From Engraulis encrasicolus (lineage: Eukaryota > Chordata > Actinopteri > Clupeiformes > Engraulidae): a DNA stretch of 64,000 nt. The DNA is taken from the NCBI RefSeq assembly GCF_034702125.1, contig NC_085869.1, positions 14,554,044-14,618,043 of the forward strand, written 5' to 3'. The notes under the pieces are model-generated. The model did not search any database. It was not told the origin of the DNA and saw nothing but the letters and a program-made list of their open reading frames with translations. Positions 10,340 to 22,799 of this stretch are shown here, in pieces. Position numbers and translations under genes: made by a program. The number at the start of each line of letters is the position of its first letter. Positions within the stretch are counted from its first letter, which is position 1.

Positions 10340-10925
10340 CTCTAGTCTTCACCTCTCACAACAACCAATCACATCACATTCCATCTGATCTTCACCAATT
10401 GGAAGGGACCTATAATAAGCACCCACCTCTTCATCTCATGCAACAACCAATCATATGTGATTACATAGTATCATTGTTGCTACACAGTCTCACCCCAAGT
10501 TGTCAATTTCTGACTACCTTTGACCAGACGTGTTGGCGTACAGGGTACGTTATGACGTCTTGGGTACAGGACCTACAGTAACCATCATATACTCTTCACC
10601 TCATGCAACAGCCAATCACATCTTATTATCTATCGTCTTCACCAATAGGAAAGGACTGCTAGTAAGCACCCAGCTCTTCGCCTCTCACAAAAATCAATCA
10701 CATCACATTCCATCTCATCTCTACCAATAAGAAAAGAACATTTTATTGGGCCGAAGAAATGTGTTCCTGAGGTACAGTGTCTTTGATGTGGAAGAGAACA
10801 TGTATGATTTCAACTTCAACTGCCTTCTGCTTCATCTCGAACCACCAGACAGAAAATCTATCACAGTATCATTATAGTAACCCAGCTCTTCACCTCACAC
10901 CATAGCCAATCAGGTTAAACTTCAT
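10340..10925 (+). repeat. Degenerate minisatellite rich in CCAAT motifs
   Basis: About five diverged units built on CTCTTCACCTC, CAACCAATCACATC, CTTCACCAATAGG and AAGCACCCA (near 10347, 10428, 10590, 10676, 10887). At about 10499-10530 the array is interrupted by a fragment matching the left end of the MITE at 54594-54774. Confidence 0.65.
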
Positions 10926-11247
10926 AGAAATAGAAACAGAAATAGAAGAAAGCCTTTTGTTGTCATTATACAGTACAATGTGATTTGAAACCTCCCTACA
11001 ATATGCACATAGCGCCTATATATACTGTATGAACAGTTTAAATGTATACATTATTGTCCTAATAGAGCTACCAAAGCCACAATGTTGTATGGACATATAC
11101 AGACTTTAAGAACAGAGACAGACGATAGTGACAGTCTTTATTTTTCTTTAGCTGTTACTTTAATTAGGCACAAATCAACAAAAACATAGCATGTCACCTT
11201 ATACACCATATAGCATGTAGCATTAAATGTATGTACCTTAGAGTTAA

Positions 11248-11415
11248 CCCCTTAAGACACGGCTTTATAAATTTGCTGTTACCAGTATGGCAATGACCAA
11301 GTCGTAGTGCATTACTAAAGGGCCTATCTTATGTCATAGTATTGTAGTACTATGGTACTTAATTTTTCCATGACTATGACAGCGTGCCACTGGAGGTACA
11401 GCGCGCATTAAGGGG
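11248..11415 (+). repeat. Dispersed repeat G (copy 2)
   Basis: The most complete copy: starts CCCCTTAAGACACGGC and ends GCGCATTAAGGGG, so the outer 8 bases are inverted repeats. The interior matches 4278-4431. Confidence 0.7.
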
Positions 11416-11514
11416 CTGCGAGTAAGTACATAGGCCCACTGTAATTTTGTAGCCTATTTACATACATTTAGATACAACCAAAATGGAACAATTTTTTTGT
11501 ATTTTCTGACTTTA

Positions 11515-11640
11515 TTTTTCTGACAAGACGGTGAGAGACTGACAGGAGATGAGTAGGGGGAGAGATCAGCAAAGATCCCAGGCCGGACTCGAACCCGGAT
11601 CACTAGCAGCCCAGTGCCATGGTAGGGCATGCAGAAGTGC
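11515..11640 (-). mobile_element. SINE-1 (copy 3)
   Basis: On the minus strand GGGTTCGAGTCC precedes GGCCTGGGATC, CTCTCCCCC and a T-rich tail complement. The head is diverged. Confidence 0.6.
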
Positions 11641-11651
11641 ATCATATAGTG

Positions 11652-12004
11652 CAGTGGTTCTCAACTGGAACAGTCTTGGGACCCACCATTTTCCACTCTC
11701 ATTCGGTCGCGACCCAATTTTTTTAGCGTTCAAGTCAATTCAATGCAATTCTCAAAATGTAACCAAGACTCGAATGACTGGTTGCACGCTATCTATCTCG
11801 CATAAACATTCAGATTGTATCTATGACGACAGATGACACGGAGTTCACTAACCTATCAAAATAAAAGTTGTAAATTGTTGCAGGAAAAGTTGGATTTTTT
11901 TTTTTTAGAATTACGTTTTTTTTTTTACACCAAGGCTCCGCGACCCACCCATGACCCCTCCGTGACCCACTTTTGGGTCGCGACCCACCAGTTGAGAAAC
12001 ACTG
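11652..12004. mobile_element. hAT-like MITE, CAGTGGTTCTCAACTGG ends
   Basis: Ends CAGTGGTTCTCAACTGG and CCAGTTGAGAAACACTG. Perfect 8-bp duplication ATATAGTG (11644-11651 and 12005-12012). A second copy of this family at 37681 is split by the 5.8-kb unit. Confidence 0.9.
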
Positions 12005-12351
12005 ATATAGTGTATGATTAATCACAAATGGGAAAGGACCTATAGATGGGTTCCCAAATGGCCCCACTGTACTTTACTGTATGTAGCAGAGAACATGTAT
12101 TTTCTATAACAATTCAACCTTGTTTTTAGTCTCCATCTCTCAATGCCTGACAGGAAATCTATGAGAGCATCATTAAGAAAACCCTGCAAACCACAGATAG
12201 CAATGGGGGTCAGTCAGGAATGATATATGACCCTATATGCCCAGGATGAATGCGGACCGCTGGCTCTTTTCCCACTTGGAGGATTATAGTAAATGGGTTT
12301 TGTGGTGTGAACTGGCCATGTTTACTTAAGGGTGTGGAGAATGGCCTATAC

Positions 12352-12645
12352 TAATGTTTCTCAACAAAGGGTTATACAGCTCACCAGGGGACATTGGGGT
12401 TCCCTAGCAGGGCATAGAAAAGGAATCAGGTGAGAGGGGGGTGGTGCTTAGTTGCCATTGGTTGGGGGGATGAGTCAAAAAAAAAATTTTTGTATACTAA
12501 AAGGGACGTTGTCAGGCTCATGCTGAGGTCAAGGGGGCGATGGGAGACTTATGATAAGGTCCAGGGGGCGTTGGGAGACTTATGATAAGGTCCAGGGGGG
12601 GCGTTTATTCCCCCTATTTATTATTAAAAGGTTGAGCACCACTGG
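12352..12645 (+). repeat. Dispersed repeat related to 4453-4670
   Basis: Ends ATGTTTCTCAAC and GGTTGAGCACCACTGG. A 35-bp internal tandem duplication containing GGGAGACTTATGATAAGG lies near 12538-12600. Confidence 0.6.
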
Positions 12646-12936
12646 CTTGGCCTAAACGGTGCGTTGCGGCCGGCTGGCCAGCTAGCAGTAACAGAAGCCT
12701 CGGTTGCATCCAGATGTCTGTTCTTTTGATGGGGTGAGGATGCTTTTCTGCTGATGTAACACAGTATTCCCCAAGGCTGCCCCTGTCTTATATGCACATT
12801 TACCCCCCCACGAATTTGTTCCCATAGTCCCTCGACTAATTTGAGTGGTTGATTTCTCATGCTCGGTTGTCGGCCTGTTCATAAAATATATACATCCGAT
12901 GGGGATTCCCCATGCCAAACTTCCCCCTCTAACTCC

Positions 12937-12939
<3 letters not shown>

Positions 12940-13014
<75 letters not shown>
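12940..13014. repeat. (CT)n microsatellite
   Basis: 75 bp of CT. Confidence 0.98.
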
Positions 13015-13017
<3 letters not shown>

Positions 13018-13067
13018 CATTTCCTTCAACACATACCACACACAGACACACATCCTGACACGCTATG

Positions 13068-13070
<3 letters not shown>

Positions 13071-13134
<64 letters not shown>
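13071..13134. repeat. (AC)n microsatellite
   Basis: 64 bp of AC. Confidence 0.98.
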
Positions 13135-13136
<2 letters not shown>

Positions 13137-13214
13137 TGGTGGATGTCACAAAATATTAGCCTCCATAAGACACTGAGATGCAACAATAGTGCCAAAGTGC
13201 TCAACATGAAGCAA

Positions 13215-13372
13215 GTCTGGCACAGGGCAATAGGATCCAGTGAACTAGTGCGCCTGACCAGTATGCCATCACGGACCCGGGTTCGATTCTGGCTGAAATG
13301 GATTTCAAATTCTTACCCATCTCTCTCCCGACCATTTCCTGTCTGTTCTCTGTCCTGTCATATAATAAGAAA
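13215..13372 (+). mobile_element. SINE-1 (copy 4)
   Basis: GGGTTCGATTCTGGC serves as B box, with CTCTCTCCCGACCATTTCC downstream and an AATAAGAAAG tail. The next SINE abuts it in the opposite direction. Confidence 0.65.
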
Positions 13373-13668
13373 GAAAGCCCAACTGGGAAACTCCAACTCC
13401 CATTGTCATTGTGACACAGCATTCCGCAGCACACTGAACAGAATTAAATTGCATTTATGCCTCACCCGTGCAATGGGCCAGCCCTCAATGGCGCCCCAAG
13501 GAAGCAGTTCGGTGGGTCGGTACCATGCTCAGGGTACCTCAGTCATGGAGGAGGATGGGGGAGAGCACTGGTTAATTACTCCGCCCACCAACCTGGCGAG
13601 TCGGGAATCGAACCGGCATACTTTGGGCTACAAGTCTGACGCCCTAACCACTTACCCATGAAGGCACA
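13373..13668 (-). mobile_element. tRNA-derived SINE-2 (copy 1)
   Basis: On the minus strand: head CATGGGTAAGTGGTTAGGGC (A box), CGGTTCGATTCCCG (B box), a body with ACTGAGGTACCCTGAGC, GAGGCATAAATGCAATTT, and end ACAATGGGAGTTGGAG. This matches 53307-53675 in full order. An open frame across it is an artefact. Confidence 0.8.
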
Positions 13669-14116
13669 AAAGCACTAAAAAATATTTGTAAAAGATTCTG
13701 GCACAAGCAGAAAGTCATGCCATTGGAGGACAGGGGAAGTTGCATTCACGTATTTGGTAGTCATCTGTTGTAGTGATGGAACAAAAATGAAGGAATGACG
13801 TTGCCGTTCTGTAGTCTGATGGAGGGGAGAATCCATAACAAGATGCTCTCAGGAACACAAGAGGAGAAGAATCCAAACTAGCTATTGATATCAAAAGCAC
13901 CTGTTCTCATTAAGGGGACACATCATTAACTCTAAGGATGAAAGTAGTTCTCATGTCTTACCGTTGCTATTTTGTGCGAGTCAACCGCCCTTCCAATGCC
14001 AACATCAAAAAGAGAGCACAAATAAAATAAACATATGCGCTACAGATTTATATCTCTGTATGACTATTTTGAGTAACTTTGAGCAATTCTCTTCATGGAC
14101 TTGCCTCACCTGTATG

Positions 14117-14537
14117 CAGTGGTGTAGTCTACGTAGAACGCGGGTATACAGAGTATACCCACTTCTAAATTACAGGGATTTCAGTATACCCACTTAAAAT
14201 TGATTGATCCATTATTTTGAATATCACACATATATACAGTATACCCACTTCAAAAAATGCTCAAATGTACAGTATACCCACCATAGCTGGATTGGCCATA
14301 GGGCACACAGGGCATATGCCCGGCGGACTGTTGATGATTTTGGTCCTCCCTTCAATGTAGTGGTATCAGTCCTCATGCCGCCACAGCTGACCTGTCCGGG
14401 TCAAATGTATATGTTCATTTTGCCTGTTGTGGTCAAAATAGCTGCCTGACGGACCGGTTTTGGCTGAAAATGCCCGGCCTGATTTTTGGCCCAGTCCAAC
14501 CCTGATACCCACTATAAAAAAGTAGACTACACCACTG
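14117..14537 (-). mobile_element. MITE-C (copy 1), split by MITE-D
   Basis: Ends CAGTGGTGTAGTCTAC and GTAGACTACACCACTG. The flanks CCTGTATG and CCTGTGCG match at 6 of 8. The inside carries TATACCCACTT units. Removing 14282-14504 restores an element of the length seen at 18885-19074. Confidence 0.85.
14282..14504 (-). mobile_element. MITE-D (copy 2), nested
   Basis: Ends CATAGCTGGATTGGCC and GGCCCAGTCCAACCCTG. A perfect 8-bp duplication ATACCCAC (14274-14281 and 14505-14512) lies within MITE-C, so this insertion is the later one. Confidence 0.85.
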
Positions 14538-14840
14538 CCTGTGCGCACTAGTCTATTTTCACCACTGATAAACCCACATAATAAAGTGCATCTAAATTCC
14601 TATAATATACCATGGAATGTTTCATGTTCTCAAGCATTAGTGCAGTAGATAGTCACAAAAGAGAAGAGTCTTGACTTGCTTCTTGAAGGCTTCAAGAGAC
14701 GTACTTAGTCTCGCTGCCTCTGTTTCGACCCCAATGGGTTGTGCATTCCTCGTGCAATTGCTGAAGGACAGGAACCGATTAAATTCATGGAAAGTAAAGC
14801 TGAAGTCCTTGTCAGCCACAGATTGATTTCCCGTCATACA

Positions 14841-14894
14841 TGCACGCACACACACATTCACACACACACACGCATGCACTCACACACGCACGCA

Positions 14895-14926
<32 letters not shown>

Positions 14927-14933
14927 CACACAC
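14841..14933. repeat. AC/CGCA compound microsatellite
   Basis: Blocks of AC, CGCA and AC again. Confidence 0.95.
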
Positions 14934-15103
14934 GGGGGAGGTCTGGGTGAATATAGACCACCACTACAGATGCTGGCAATGATTGTGAGCGTCAGGCTGC
15001 GTATAATTGCCCATTACGATCCAATTACAAGGCAGCTATTTGCGATACATGGGAACCGTAGTAGATGGGATTTTTTAAATTTCTGCTTCTTCTAGTGCTT
15101 TCA

Positions 15104-15236
15104 GAGCTGGTTTTACCAACGGCTACACTAGGAAATTGCCTAGGGCCCCAACAAAACTGCCCACTGTATAGGGCCCAAACAGTCAGCGCCTCCATGGTAA
15201 AATGCCAGCAAAAATAATTAAAGGGCCCCCAAATCA
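15104..15236. repeat. CCTAGGGCCCC-type repeat fragment
   Basis: Contains TTGCCTAGGGCCCC and TATAGGGCCC as in 48936-49192. Limits and duplication are not resolved. Confidence 0.35.
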
Positions 15237-15341
15237 CTAGTACTAAAACACTGCAAGCCAGTTAGGCTACACGTACACACCTATGCTCACCAGCTACCAT
15301 AGGTTTGAAAGTCAACTCAGTTCGAGGCTTTCTCAAGTTAA

Positions 15342-15683
15342 AGGGGTATGCCACTATTTTGGGGCTTAATACAGTTAAAATCATTGGCTGGGGTTTATAA
15401 AGGTGGTAAAGTGTCTTATTTTTCATGTGAAGCGTTGTCTTGCTTTAAGACAAGTTAAAAGAGGGAATATGTCGCTAAGCTAGTGAAAGTCAATGGATCC
15501 GTGTAGCATTGTAGCATGCTACACGGATACATTTACTTTCACTAGCTTAGCGACATGGCCCCTCTTTTAACTTGTCTTGAGGCAAGACAGCGGCTTACAT
15601 GAAAAATAAGACACTTTACCACCTTTATAAACCCTGGCCAACGATTTTAACTGTATTAAGCCCCAAAATAGTGGCATACCCCT
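15342..15683. mobile_element. 342-bp foldback MITE at a TTAA site (copy 1)
   Basis: The element is one long hairpin: starts AGGGGTATGCCACTATTTTG and ends with its inverse, and the two arms pair almost along their full length (about 165 bp each), meeting near GTAGCATGCTAC. It is flanked by TTAA at 15338-15341 and 15684-15687. TTAA targets are typical of piggyBac- and Kolobok-type elements. No coding capacity. Confidence 0.9.
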
Positions 15684-15689
15684 TTAAGT

Positions 15690-17640
15690 TTACTTAGGAA
15701 CTCAAGGCAGCAGGGCAACTTGCTTTTTTACTTTGAACTGACTGTGCTGTACTGTTTTACAGTGTACCATTGAGTGATTTTAAAAAGCCTGTTATTGCAA
15801 CAGCAGGGCTAGACCTTATCACTACATGCAGTTGCCGTGCCGATGTCTCTCCTAAGTCCCCTTTTAGCTCAGCCAGTGGGTTTTTTTTGTGTGTGTTTTT
15901 TTAACAGCATATTTGGCGTGTTATGTCACCATGGAAGTGGGCCACTTTGTTTAAATCGCTGCTCTGATGATGAGATGGCCATCTGGAAAGGTTGGGTGCC
16001 CTCTGTCCTCTGTTTCTAAAAATGGGGAAAGCCTCCCTGAATCAGACTACGACCTTTCATTTCCTTTGGGTATACACATGCCAGTAAGTTAATTTTCTGT
16101 CCATGTGTATGTAATTAAATTTCAAAGCTACTGGACACAAGGCAAGAAACGCTTAATGTTTCGTTTGCTCATTGTCTTTCATCTTGAAAATAAACTGACA
16201 TACAGCAATCCAGTGACAACAATGCAGCACTGAAACACAATGTTTATTTGTTTATTTATTTATTTTTCTAACTTCCATTGCTGCATTTGCTAATGGCGTG
16301 ATTCATTACTCACTTTCCTGAACCGCAAGAGTAACCAGACCTCTGTCTCACCCCAGCTGCACATTCTAGCTAATTTTGTTAACATGAAAGGTCAGCCTTT
16401 ACAGCCGTATTGCCGTGAGACAGTTTGAAGGATGATGCTGGGGAACAATGCGAGCTAGTTTCCACTTCACTTGCGTCTATTTTTATCCCTCATTAATATT
16501 TACAGCTGAACTTGAGTGACGATTCAGGGGATTGACAGCGGTTGGTGTCATCATTACCTGAAGTTGCTAGGCTGGATTGGGCTGGGCAAGTGTGGGTTGG
16601 TAGCCTGGCAAGAGAGCCAGATACAGACTAGAATTCAACACATTTCATTTTGTTTTCTTTATTCACAGACAAATAAAAACAATGACTGCACACTGTTATC
16701 CAAAGTGACATGCAGAATACGTGCAGGTGTTTAGTGTGATAAATCAATGTGAAACCATGCAAACAGACAATTCCCAAGGGGGATGTTCATCTTTTGACAA
16801 ATACAATTTTAGATGAATAATGGTGAAACCTTTATTCTGCACACACACAGGAGGTTACATGGCTCAAAGCTCAGTGACCCCCAGCAAATGGTGAGCAAAC
16901 CTCACCTTAAGACAGTCACGTCAGTCATTATCGGACCATTGATTCACAGGGCCAACTTTAGACCATGAATCGCCGTCACCATGGTAACTGCCATCACAAT
17001 GCATTAAAACATATTAAAATCTAGATAGCCGGGGCTATATTCGCTTGAATCATAATTTGCTCACAGAACATACATAGGTCGCAACCCTGAGTAACAGGAG
17101 CAAATCGAATATCTCCATGAATTAGTTTTCACCTCAGTTTTTGTCAAGGCTACAATTATATACAATAGGCCTATACATAATTTATGTGTACATCTGACAA
17201 ACCCAGCATCTTAAGTTTAAAATATTGTCTTTTATGTGTTTGCGTGTGTGCGTGTGCATGTGTGCATATGCATTTTTTTAACCACAAGTGCGAAACCTTG
17301 TTGTCAAACTCTGTGCAGAAATTTACTTCAGAGCAAAAGATGCCTGGTTGAAAATCTATGCATGCAAATAAGCGATTACTAAGCACTTCGCTGCACAATT
17401 GTTAATCGATTGTTCTCTGAGGCCTGTTCTAATTTCGTGCTTGATAGATAGGTGTGGTTATAAATACACATTTTTCCTTTAAAAAAATATTCGCTCCAGA
17501 TATCTCTCTGGAAAAGGAAGATAAAGCAAACCACCCTTCAAAATGCAAAGGTATTTTAAGATTGTCTCCTTCCTTGGCATGTATAATATTATCTCTTGAA
17601 AAAAATATATTTAATCTCAATAGGTCTATCATTCCTGGTA
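15690..17640. other. No recognised repeat or gene
   Basis: About 2 kb without inverted ends or long open frames. Part of it (about 16370-16560) has a composition seen in conserved non-coding DNA, but this cannot be shown from one sequence. Confidence 0.4.
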
Positions 17641-17649
17641 AAATAAAGG

Positions 17650-17830
17650 TTAAGGGCCCAGCCGTGGCCAGCCGGTAAGGCACTCACCTGCCATGTGGCT
17701 GACTCGGGTTCGATTCCCGGCCTGGGTCCTTTGCCGACCCCTCCCCGTCTCTCTCTCAATTTGCTTCCCATCCACCTTTCACACTGTCCAATCAAATAAA
17801 ATAAAAAAGACCCCAAAAAAAATCTTTAAA
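17650..17830 (+). mobile_element. SINE-1 (copy 5)
   Basis: A well-preserved copy: head AGCCGTGGCCAGCCGGTAAG, B box GGGTTCGATTCCCGGC, body CCCGTCTCTCTCTCAA, ACTGTCCAATCAAATAAAAT, and an A-rich tail. Confidence 0.8.
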
Positions 17831-17954
17831 AGTAAAATACAAAATAAAGGTTAAGATGAAGAAAGAAGATGCTTGTGCAGATCTGACTTCTGGGTCTGCA
17901 CTGTGTACACAAAAGGCTATGTTTGAGAATCCCTTGGAAGGTTGTACAAATAAT

Positions 17955-18114
17955 CAGAGGCGATTCTAGGGTCAGGTGGGGCCCCAAGCGAAAATGCAAA
18001 GGAATGAACATTTGAACAAAAATCACCACTACTGTAGTAAAGTGTGGGCTGTTATTCACTATCTAGGGGCCCCAAGCGGCTGCCTGGCTAGCCTGGTGAC
18101 AAGATGCACCTCTG
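17955..18114. mobile_element. hAT-like MITE, CAGAGGCGATTCTAGG end
   Basis: Starts CAGAGGCGATTC and ends GATGCACCTCTG. Perfect 8-bp duplication CAAATAAT (17947-17954 and 18115-18122). Confidence 0.85.
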
Positions 18115-18119
18115 CAAAT

Positions 18120-18880
18120 AATGAAAAGCCATCATTCTGTACGCATGTGTTTTGAAGAACTCCACTATCTCACCCGTTTTCTTTTGGTGCTTGTATAGGT
18201 CTGGAACCCATTTGTTACTTTCAAATGCATTGCCTTAAGCTTAACTTGTCTTCCAACAACAGCCGCATTCCTCTTGGAATAGCGCCAGGTCTTTGGCAAT
18301 GCAATGGTCGGAGGAGAGCGATGGTGTGAAAGATTCAGCAGATGCTTTCTCTTATCTCCAAAGGGAGTTGGAGTGTGTGTGCCTGGTGGGAGTGGAGGGG
18401 GAGTCTACATAAAAGATAAACTCGTGCCGTCTATGGCTTTGTTCTGCTGTATTTTGGTGTATCACATAACCAAATATTTTGAGTGGCCCAAGGGTCCAGC
18501 GTCTGCATGGGTTATTTCTTGCATCTTCTACTTGTTTTGGATTTTTAGTTATTTGTTTATTCAAATGGAATTGAGAGCAGATTGAGCACTGCAATAAGAA
18601 GAACAAGATTTTTCATGCAAAGGACACTGTATCTGTCTATTTTAGAAAATTGCTTGTAAATTCAAAAAGAAGGTCAACAGAAAGCAGGTTCTTCAAGGAA
18701 AACAGGTGACAGCAAGAGATTTGATGCACACAACAATTTCCCAGCGTCAATGTTATCAGTTTCTTTTCAAGTGGCCGTAAATGTCATTCAACTCTCTCAG
18801 TGTAGATTGCCTTTGTTAATGTCACTGTGCTAATGTATGTCACTGCTATGAATGAACGAAAGCATTGGCTATTAACAGCC
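18120..18880. other. No recognised feature
   Basis: No inverted repeats, SINE boxes or convincing coding signal seen. Confidence 0.45.
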
Positions 18881-18884
18881 TTAC

Positions 18885-19074
18885 CAGTGGTGTAGTCTAC
18901 TTTTTCATGGTGGGTATACTGTATATTTGAGCATTTTTTGAAGTGGGTATACTGTATATATTTGTGCTATTCAAAACAATGGATCAATCAATTTTAAGTG
19001 GGTATACTGAAATCCCTGAAATTTAGAAGTGGGTATACTCCGTATACCCGCCTTCTATGTAGACTACACCACTG
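18885..19074 (+). mobile_element. MITE-C (copy 2)
   Basis: Ends CAGTGGTGTAGTCTAC and its inverse. Perfect 8-bp duplication AGCCTTAC (18877-18884 and 19075-19082). The interior carries repeated GTGGGTATACTG. Confidence 0.9.
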
Positions 19075-19089
19075 AGCCTTACTGTGGTA

Positions 19090-19885
19090 TTGGATATGAC
19101 GACAAAGAAAGGTGTGCAGAACACATGCACTGTAAAATCCCACCCCATCTCCCAATGCAAATTCATTTTTTTCCCTGTGGTAGAGCCCAAATCAATAAGT
19201 CAAGGTTCTTTTTGCATCTTACTTTGTTTCCGCTTGCCTTCAGTCTTGCCAGAGGTCCTTCTTCCTGAGGCTTGCACACACTCTATCAGGGCTGTAATGA
19301 GACATTTTCAAATACAGAGGTCAAATGCTGTGTGCTGTACGGCATACTGTACATTTAGAAGGCTTCAAACTCTTCAGTCAAACTCTTCTGTAGTTTATAT
19401 TAATCACTGTCTTGAAGATAAATGGGGGTGGCGTATACAGACTAAATTCATCATTGTTGATCATGCTGTAGATCGATTTTCATCATAGATAAATTTGACA
19501 TTTCTGGGCAAAAAAATACTGAGGACATGACCTCTGTGGCCTCAATGGTAGTTACGCCCATGCATTCTATCAGAGAAACCAGCCATTTTTAGAACACTCT
19601 CCAGAGCCCTGACCCACGCAAGCTCGTCCTCTTTGTTAAACATCTCTCTGTGTCTACATTCAGGCCTCTGATGTGTACTGTACACCAGGCCATTTGTAAA
19701 TTCACAATCCATTCCATAACAATTGCTTGTAACCATTGTATGGATATCTTTCCCTTCTAAACACTAACGTTGGTGTACTGTAATGCATTATTGTGTTACA
19801 CATATGGCATCCATAACAGAAGGCCTTGTATTTTGTATACTTTAGGCATGCTGTGGTGCATGTCTTGAATTGTCCATTGTGCATT
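19090..19885. other. No recognised feature
   Basis: Open frames here (for example 19084-19488) have no family signature and no splice context. Confidence 0.45.
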
Positions 19886-19894
19886 GTTTGTCAT

Positions 19895-20029
19895 CAGGGC
19901 CGGTTCTAGTCTAGTCTAGTCTTGCTTTATTTCACTTAATTAAGTTCTAATTCTGTGGGACTTCGCGCCCCCAAGACATTTGCCGCCCTAGGCGACCACC
20001 TGGTCTGCCTATGCCTAGCGCCGGCCCTG
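19895..20029. mobile_element. MITE-E, CAGGGCCGG ends (copy 1)
   Basis: Ends CAGGGCCGGTTCTAG and CTAGCGCCGGCCCTG. Perfect 8-bp duplication TTTGTCAT (19887-19894 and 20030-20037). hAT-like. Confidence 0.9.
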
Positions 20030-20522
20030 TTTGTCATGCTGCTGATATTGCATGTGTTGTTGCTGGATGTATGCTAAAAGGGCAGAAACAACATTCTGTG
20101 TGCATTGCTTGACCATGCATTAACAGATTCTGATTGTTAGAATTACAGTGGACTGATAATGTTCACTCCCATAAACTAGTGTCAAAAAAATCGTCAAACC
20201 ATGGCCGTTTTTAACACCATGCAAGGTCCAGCATCTACACTTACAACTACAATTAGCCTACATTAAGCTTTTGCATACTTTTATCATTTACACACATACA
20301 TTCATTATACTTTTATCCAAATCATCTTGTAGTCATTGGGTACGATTACAGTCCCTAAAGCATATGGGGTTAGGACTTCAGTCATGGATGAAGGTGGTAA
20401 GGGTGGGAGATGTGAACTGTCAACCCTTGCATGGTGGCATCTTATATGTGATTCACAAGGTTCATCTCACTACATTTCCTGTCTGATTAGGCACCAATAG
20501 GCCGAAAATTTAGAGTACCAAT

Positions 20523-20683
20523 CAGAGGTGGAACTGACTCTTTACACGAGGCCCCAGGCCAAAATACTGAAAGGGTCCTCCATACGGCCTGCCAAAGTCA
20601 TGATAGGGCCCCTTGACCAATATGGGAAGGCCCTGGGCCCAGGTGCAAATGCCCTGCTCGCGCGTCCTACAGCTCCGCCACTG
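20523..20683. mobile_element. hAT-like MITE, CAGAGGTGGAAC end
   Basis: Ends CAGAGGTGGAAC and GCTCCGCCACTG. Perfect 8-bp duplication GTACCAAT (20515-20522 and 20684-20691). Confidence 0.85.
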
Positions 20684-20901
20684 GTACCAATCAGGCCTGT
20701 GTGATGGCTTTGGAGGTTAATCGTCCATTCAGCCACTGATAAGAAGGCAAGCACTGGGATGTTTGATTCGTTGGACTGATCAGTCAGAGAGTGGTCCTAT
20801 CTGGATCGCGTAATACCCACTAACAACTACAGGCCAATGACTCGCAGGACACTTTACCAAGGGCCACTCAAGCGTGTCCTCTCCCAATCATTGCTTTAGA
20901 T

Positions 20902-21200
20902 CAGGCCTATTCAATTGGAGGCCCGAGGGCCACATGCAGCCCAGAGATGGCTCACATGTGGCCCCCAGCTGTAGCACTACACATAGCCGTTTTTATACTG
21001 CAGTACAGCAAACGACTTTCTTCTGAATCTCTTGCTTGTCTTGTACATTGAAATTCGAAAAGTTTAAGGTTAGAACAATATGTTTAAAGTGCTTGAAAAT
21101 TGACTTTACCATGTGTTAGTGATGGCTGAAAATGTGCGGCCCAGCTTAAGTTTTTGTTTTTGAAATGTGGCCCTACTGAAATTCTAATTGAATAACCCTG
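20902..21200. mobile_element. hAT-like MITE, CAGGCCTATTCAATTGG end
   Basis: Left end CAGGCCTATTCAATTGG, right end ATTGAATAACCCTG. Flanks CTTTAGAT and CTTTAAAT match at 7 of 8. Confidence 0.8.
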
Positions 21201-21801
21201 CTTTAAATTCCCTCCATTTCCCAAACATAATGGTGGTATATTGGTATATTGAGCACAAAAAGATCTTTACCGTAGATAGACTTTGGGCTTAGATCCAAAT
21301 CTCCCACTCCTCCAGTCCTTGCTGTCTGCACAAGGATTAGACGGTAGGCCTATGGTTGGATCTATTCTACACCCTCGTACCTGAATGTTCTGTATCAGCT
21401 CTCCTCTGTCTGGTTCTGCTGATGCGTGTGCCTTGTCTCTCCTTGTCTTGGCTTCCCTGAGCAGCAAGGGACCACAGTCTGGATTTTTAAAGATTTGAAA
21501 CAGCCTGGTTGTGGATTGACCTTCCCACGGCTCAGCATTTCATTAACTGAATTTGTGGTACGTTCAAGAAGAGCTACAAATGTTTACCATATCTGCCATG
21601 GGATTAAATGGTTTGCTAAATAAGTAAATTGAAATATCAGTATCACACGGTTGTTGGCGGAGAAGCAGAATTGGTAACACGAGTTAGCCATTAAATGAAC
21701 ATCAAGCGGTTGACTGACGGAGTTGCTCTCACTACCCACATGGCTGGATAGTATTACTTTCAGCTTGCAGCAGTAAGGGACACATTTAACATGTGTGTCC
21801 T

Positions 21802-22022
21802 CAGTGTTGCCTGATGGAAAATGTTTAACTATCGTACCAAAACCTCAAAATGATCGTTTTAGGCACTTTCGGGTGGAAATTATGGTACACGAACCATAAC
21901 GTTTTACTGCAAATAATTGAACTAAATAAAAACTGACATTATCGTACATCATGTGTTTTTGATTGTACAGAGACCAAAATTATGGTAGAAATATGATAAT
22001 TATCGTACATCATGCAACACTG
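21802..22022. mobile_element. MITE, CAGTGTTGCCTGATGG end
   Basis: Ends CAGTGTTGCCTGATGG and CATCATGCAACACTG form an imperfect inverted repeat. The interior repeats ATTATGGTA and ATTATCGTACATCATG. No clean target duplication. Confidence 0.6.
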
Positions 22023-22401
22023 ATGATCTCTGCTTTCGAAGTCCATCATTCAGCCTGAAATTAATGATGAAAATGTGTTGGGCCCAAAAAGTTGATCATC
22101 TGATTTACCTTTTATAGAGAGGCATCAAACAAGATAAATATCTGACCATCCTTTCCTGGCCTATACATTTGAAATAAACCACTGAATTGACCCTCCCATA
22201 AACTGCATAAGGTGTTGTGTTTTCTTGTCCATACTTGCCTGCACATGTATTTGTGATTCAAGACACATAAATGCATTCAAGTTAATTCACCGTCAATTTC
22301 ACATCATTGCACAGCTACCGTCCTGACTTGTAGATAATATTGTAGCTAGTGAACATAATAATGGTAACATGCTGCATGGATAATGGACCATGCAATATTG
22401 T

Positions 22402-22531
<130 letters not shown>

Positions 22532-22649
22532 AATAAGCATTTCATAGTTTATTGATCATTACGCAACAGATATCCTAAAAAAAAAGTTGTATCTTCTCTC
22601 AGTTATGCCACAATTCAACCTATACCTTCGTACTTGTTTTTTCAGAAAT

Positions 22650-22795
22650 ATTCGGTAACACTTTATAATAATGTCTGCTTATGAAGCATTAATAACACTT
22701 AGTAAATAATTAACTAATGATGAACAAAACATTAACAAATGTCTGCAAATGACTAAGAAATATTAACAAATGTTTGTAAATGACTAAATATTCCT
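22650..22795. repeat. GGTAACACTTTATAATAA-type repeat
   Basis: Contains GGTAACACTTTATAATAATG and repeated AACAAATGT units. The motif is common in teleost DNA and related sequence occurs at 52368 and 59182-59425. Confidence 0.45.
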
Positions 22796-22799
22796 ATTC

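Noticed and set aside
13065..13661. 198-codon frame
   Set aside because: Runs through a CA microsatellite and two SINEs.
17650..17730. tRNA gene
   Set aside because: A and B boxes are present but the cloverleaf is not completed and a SINE body follows; many copies exist.
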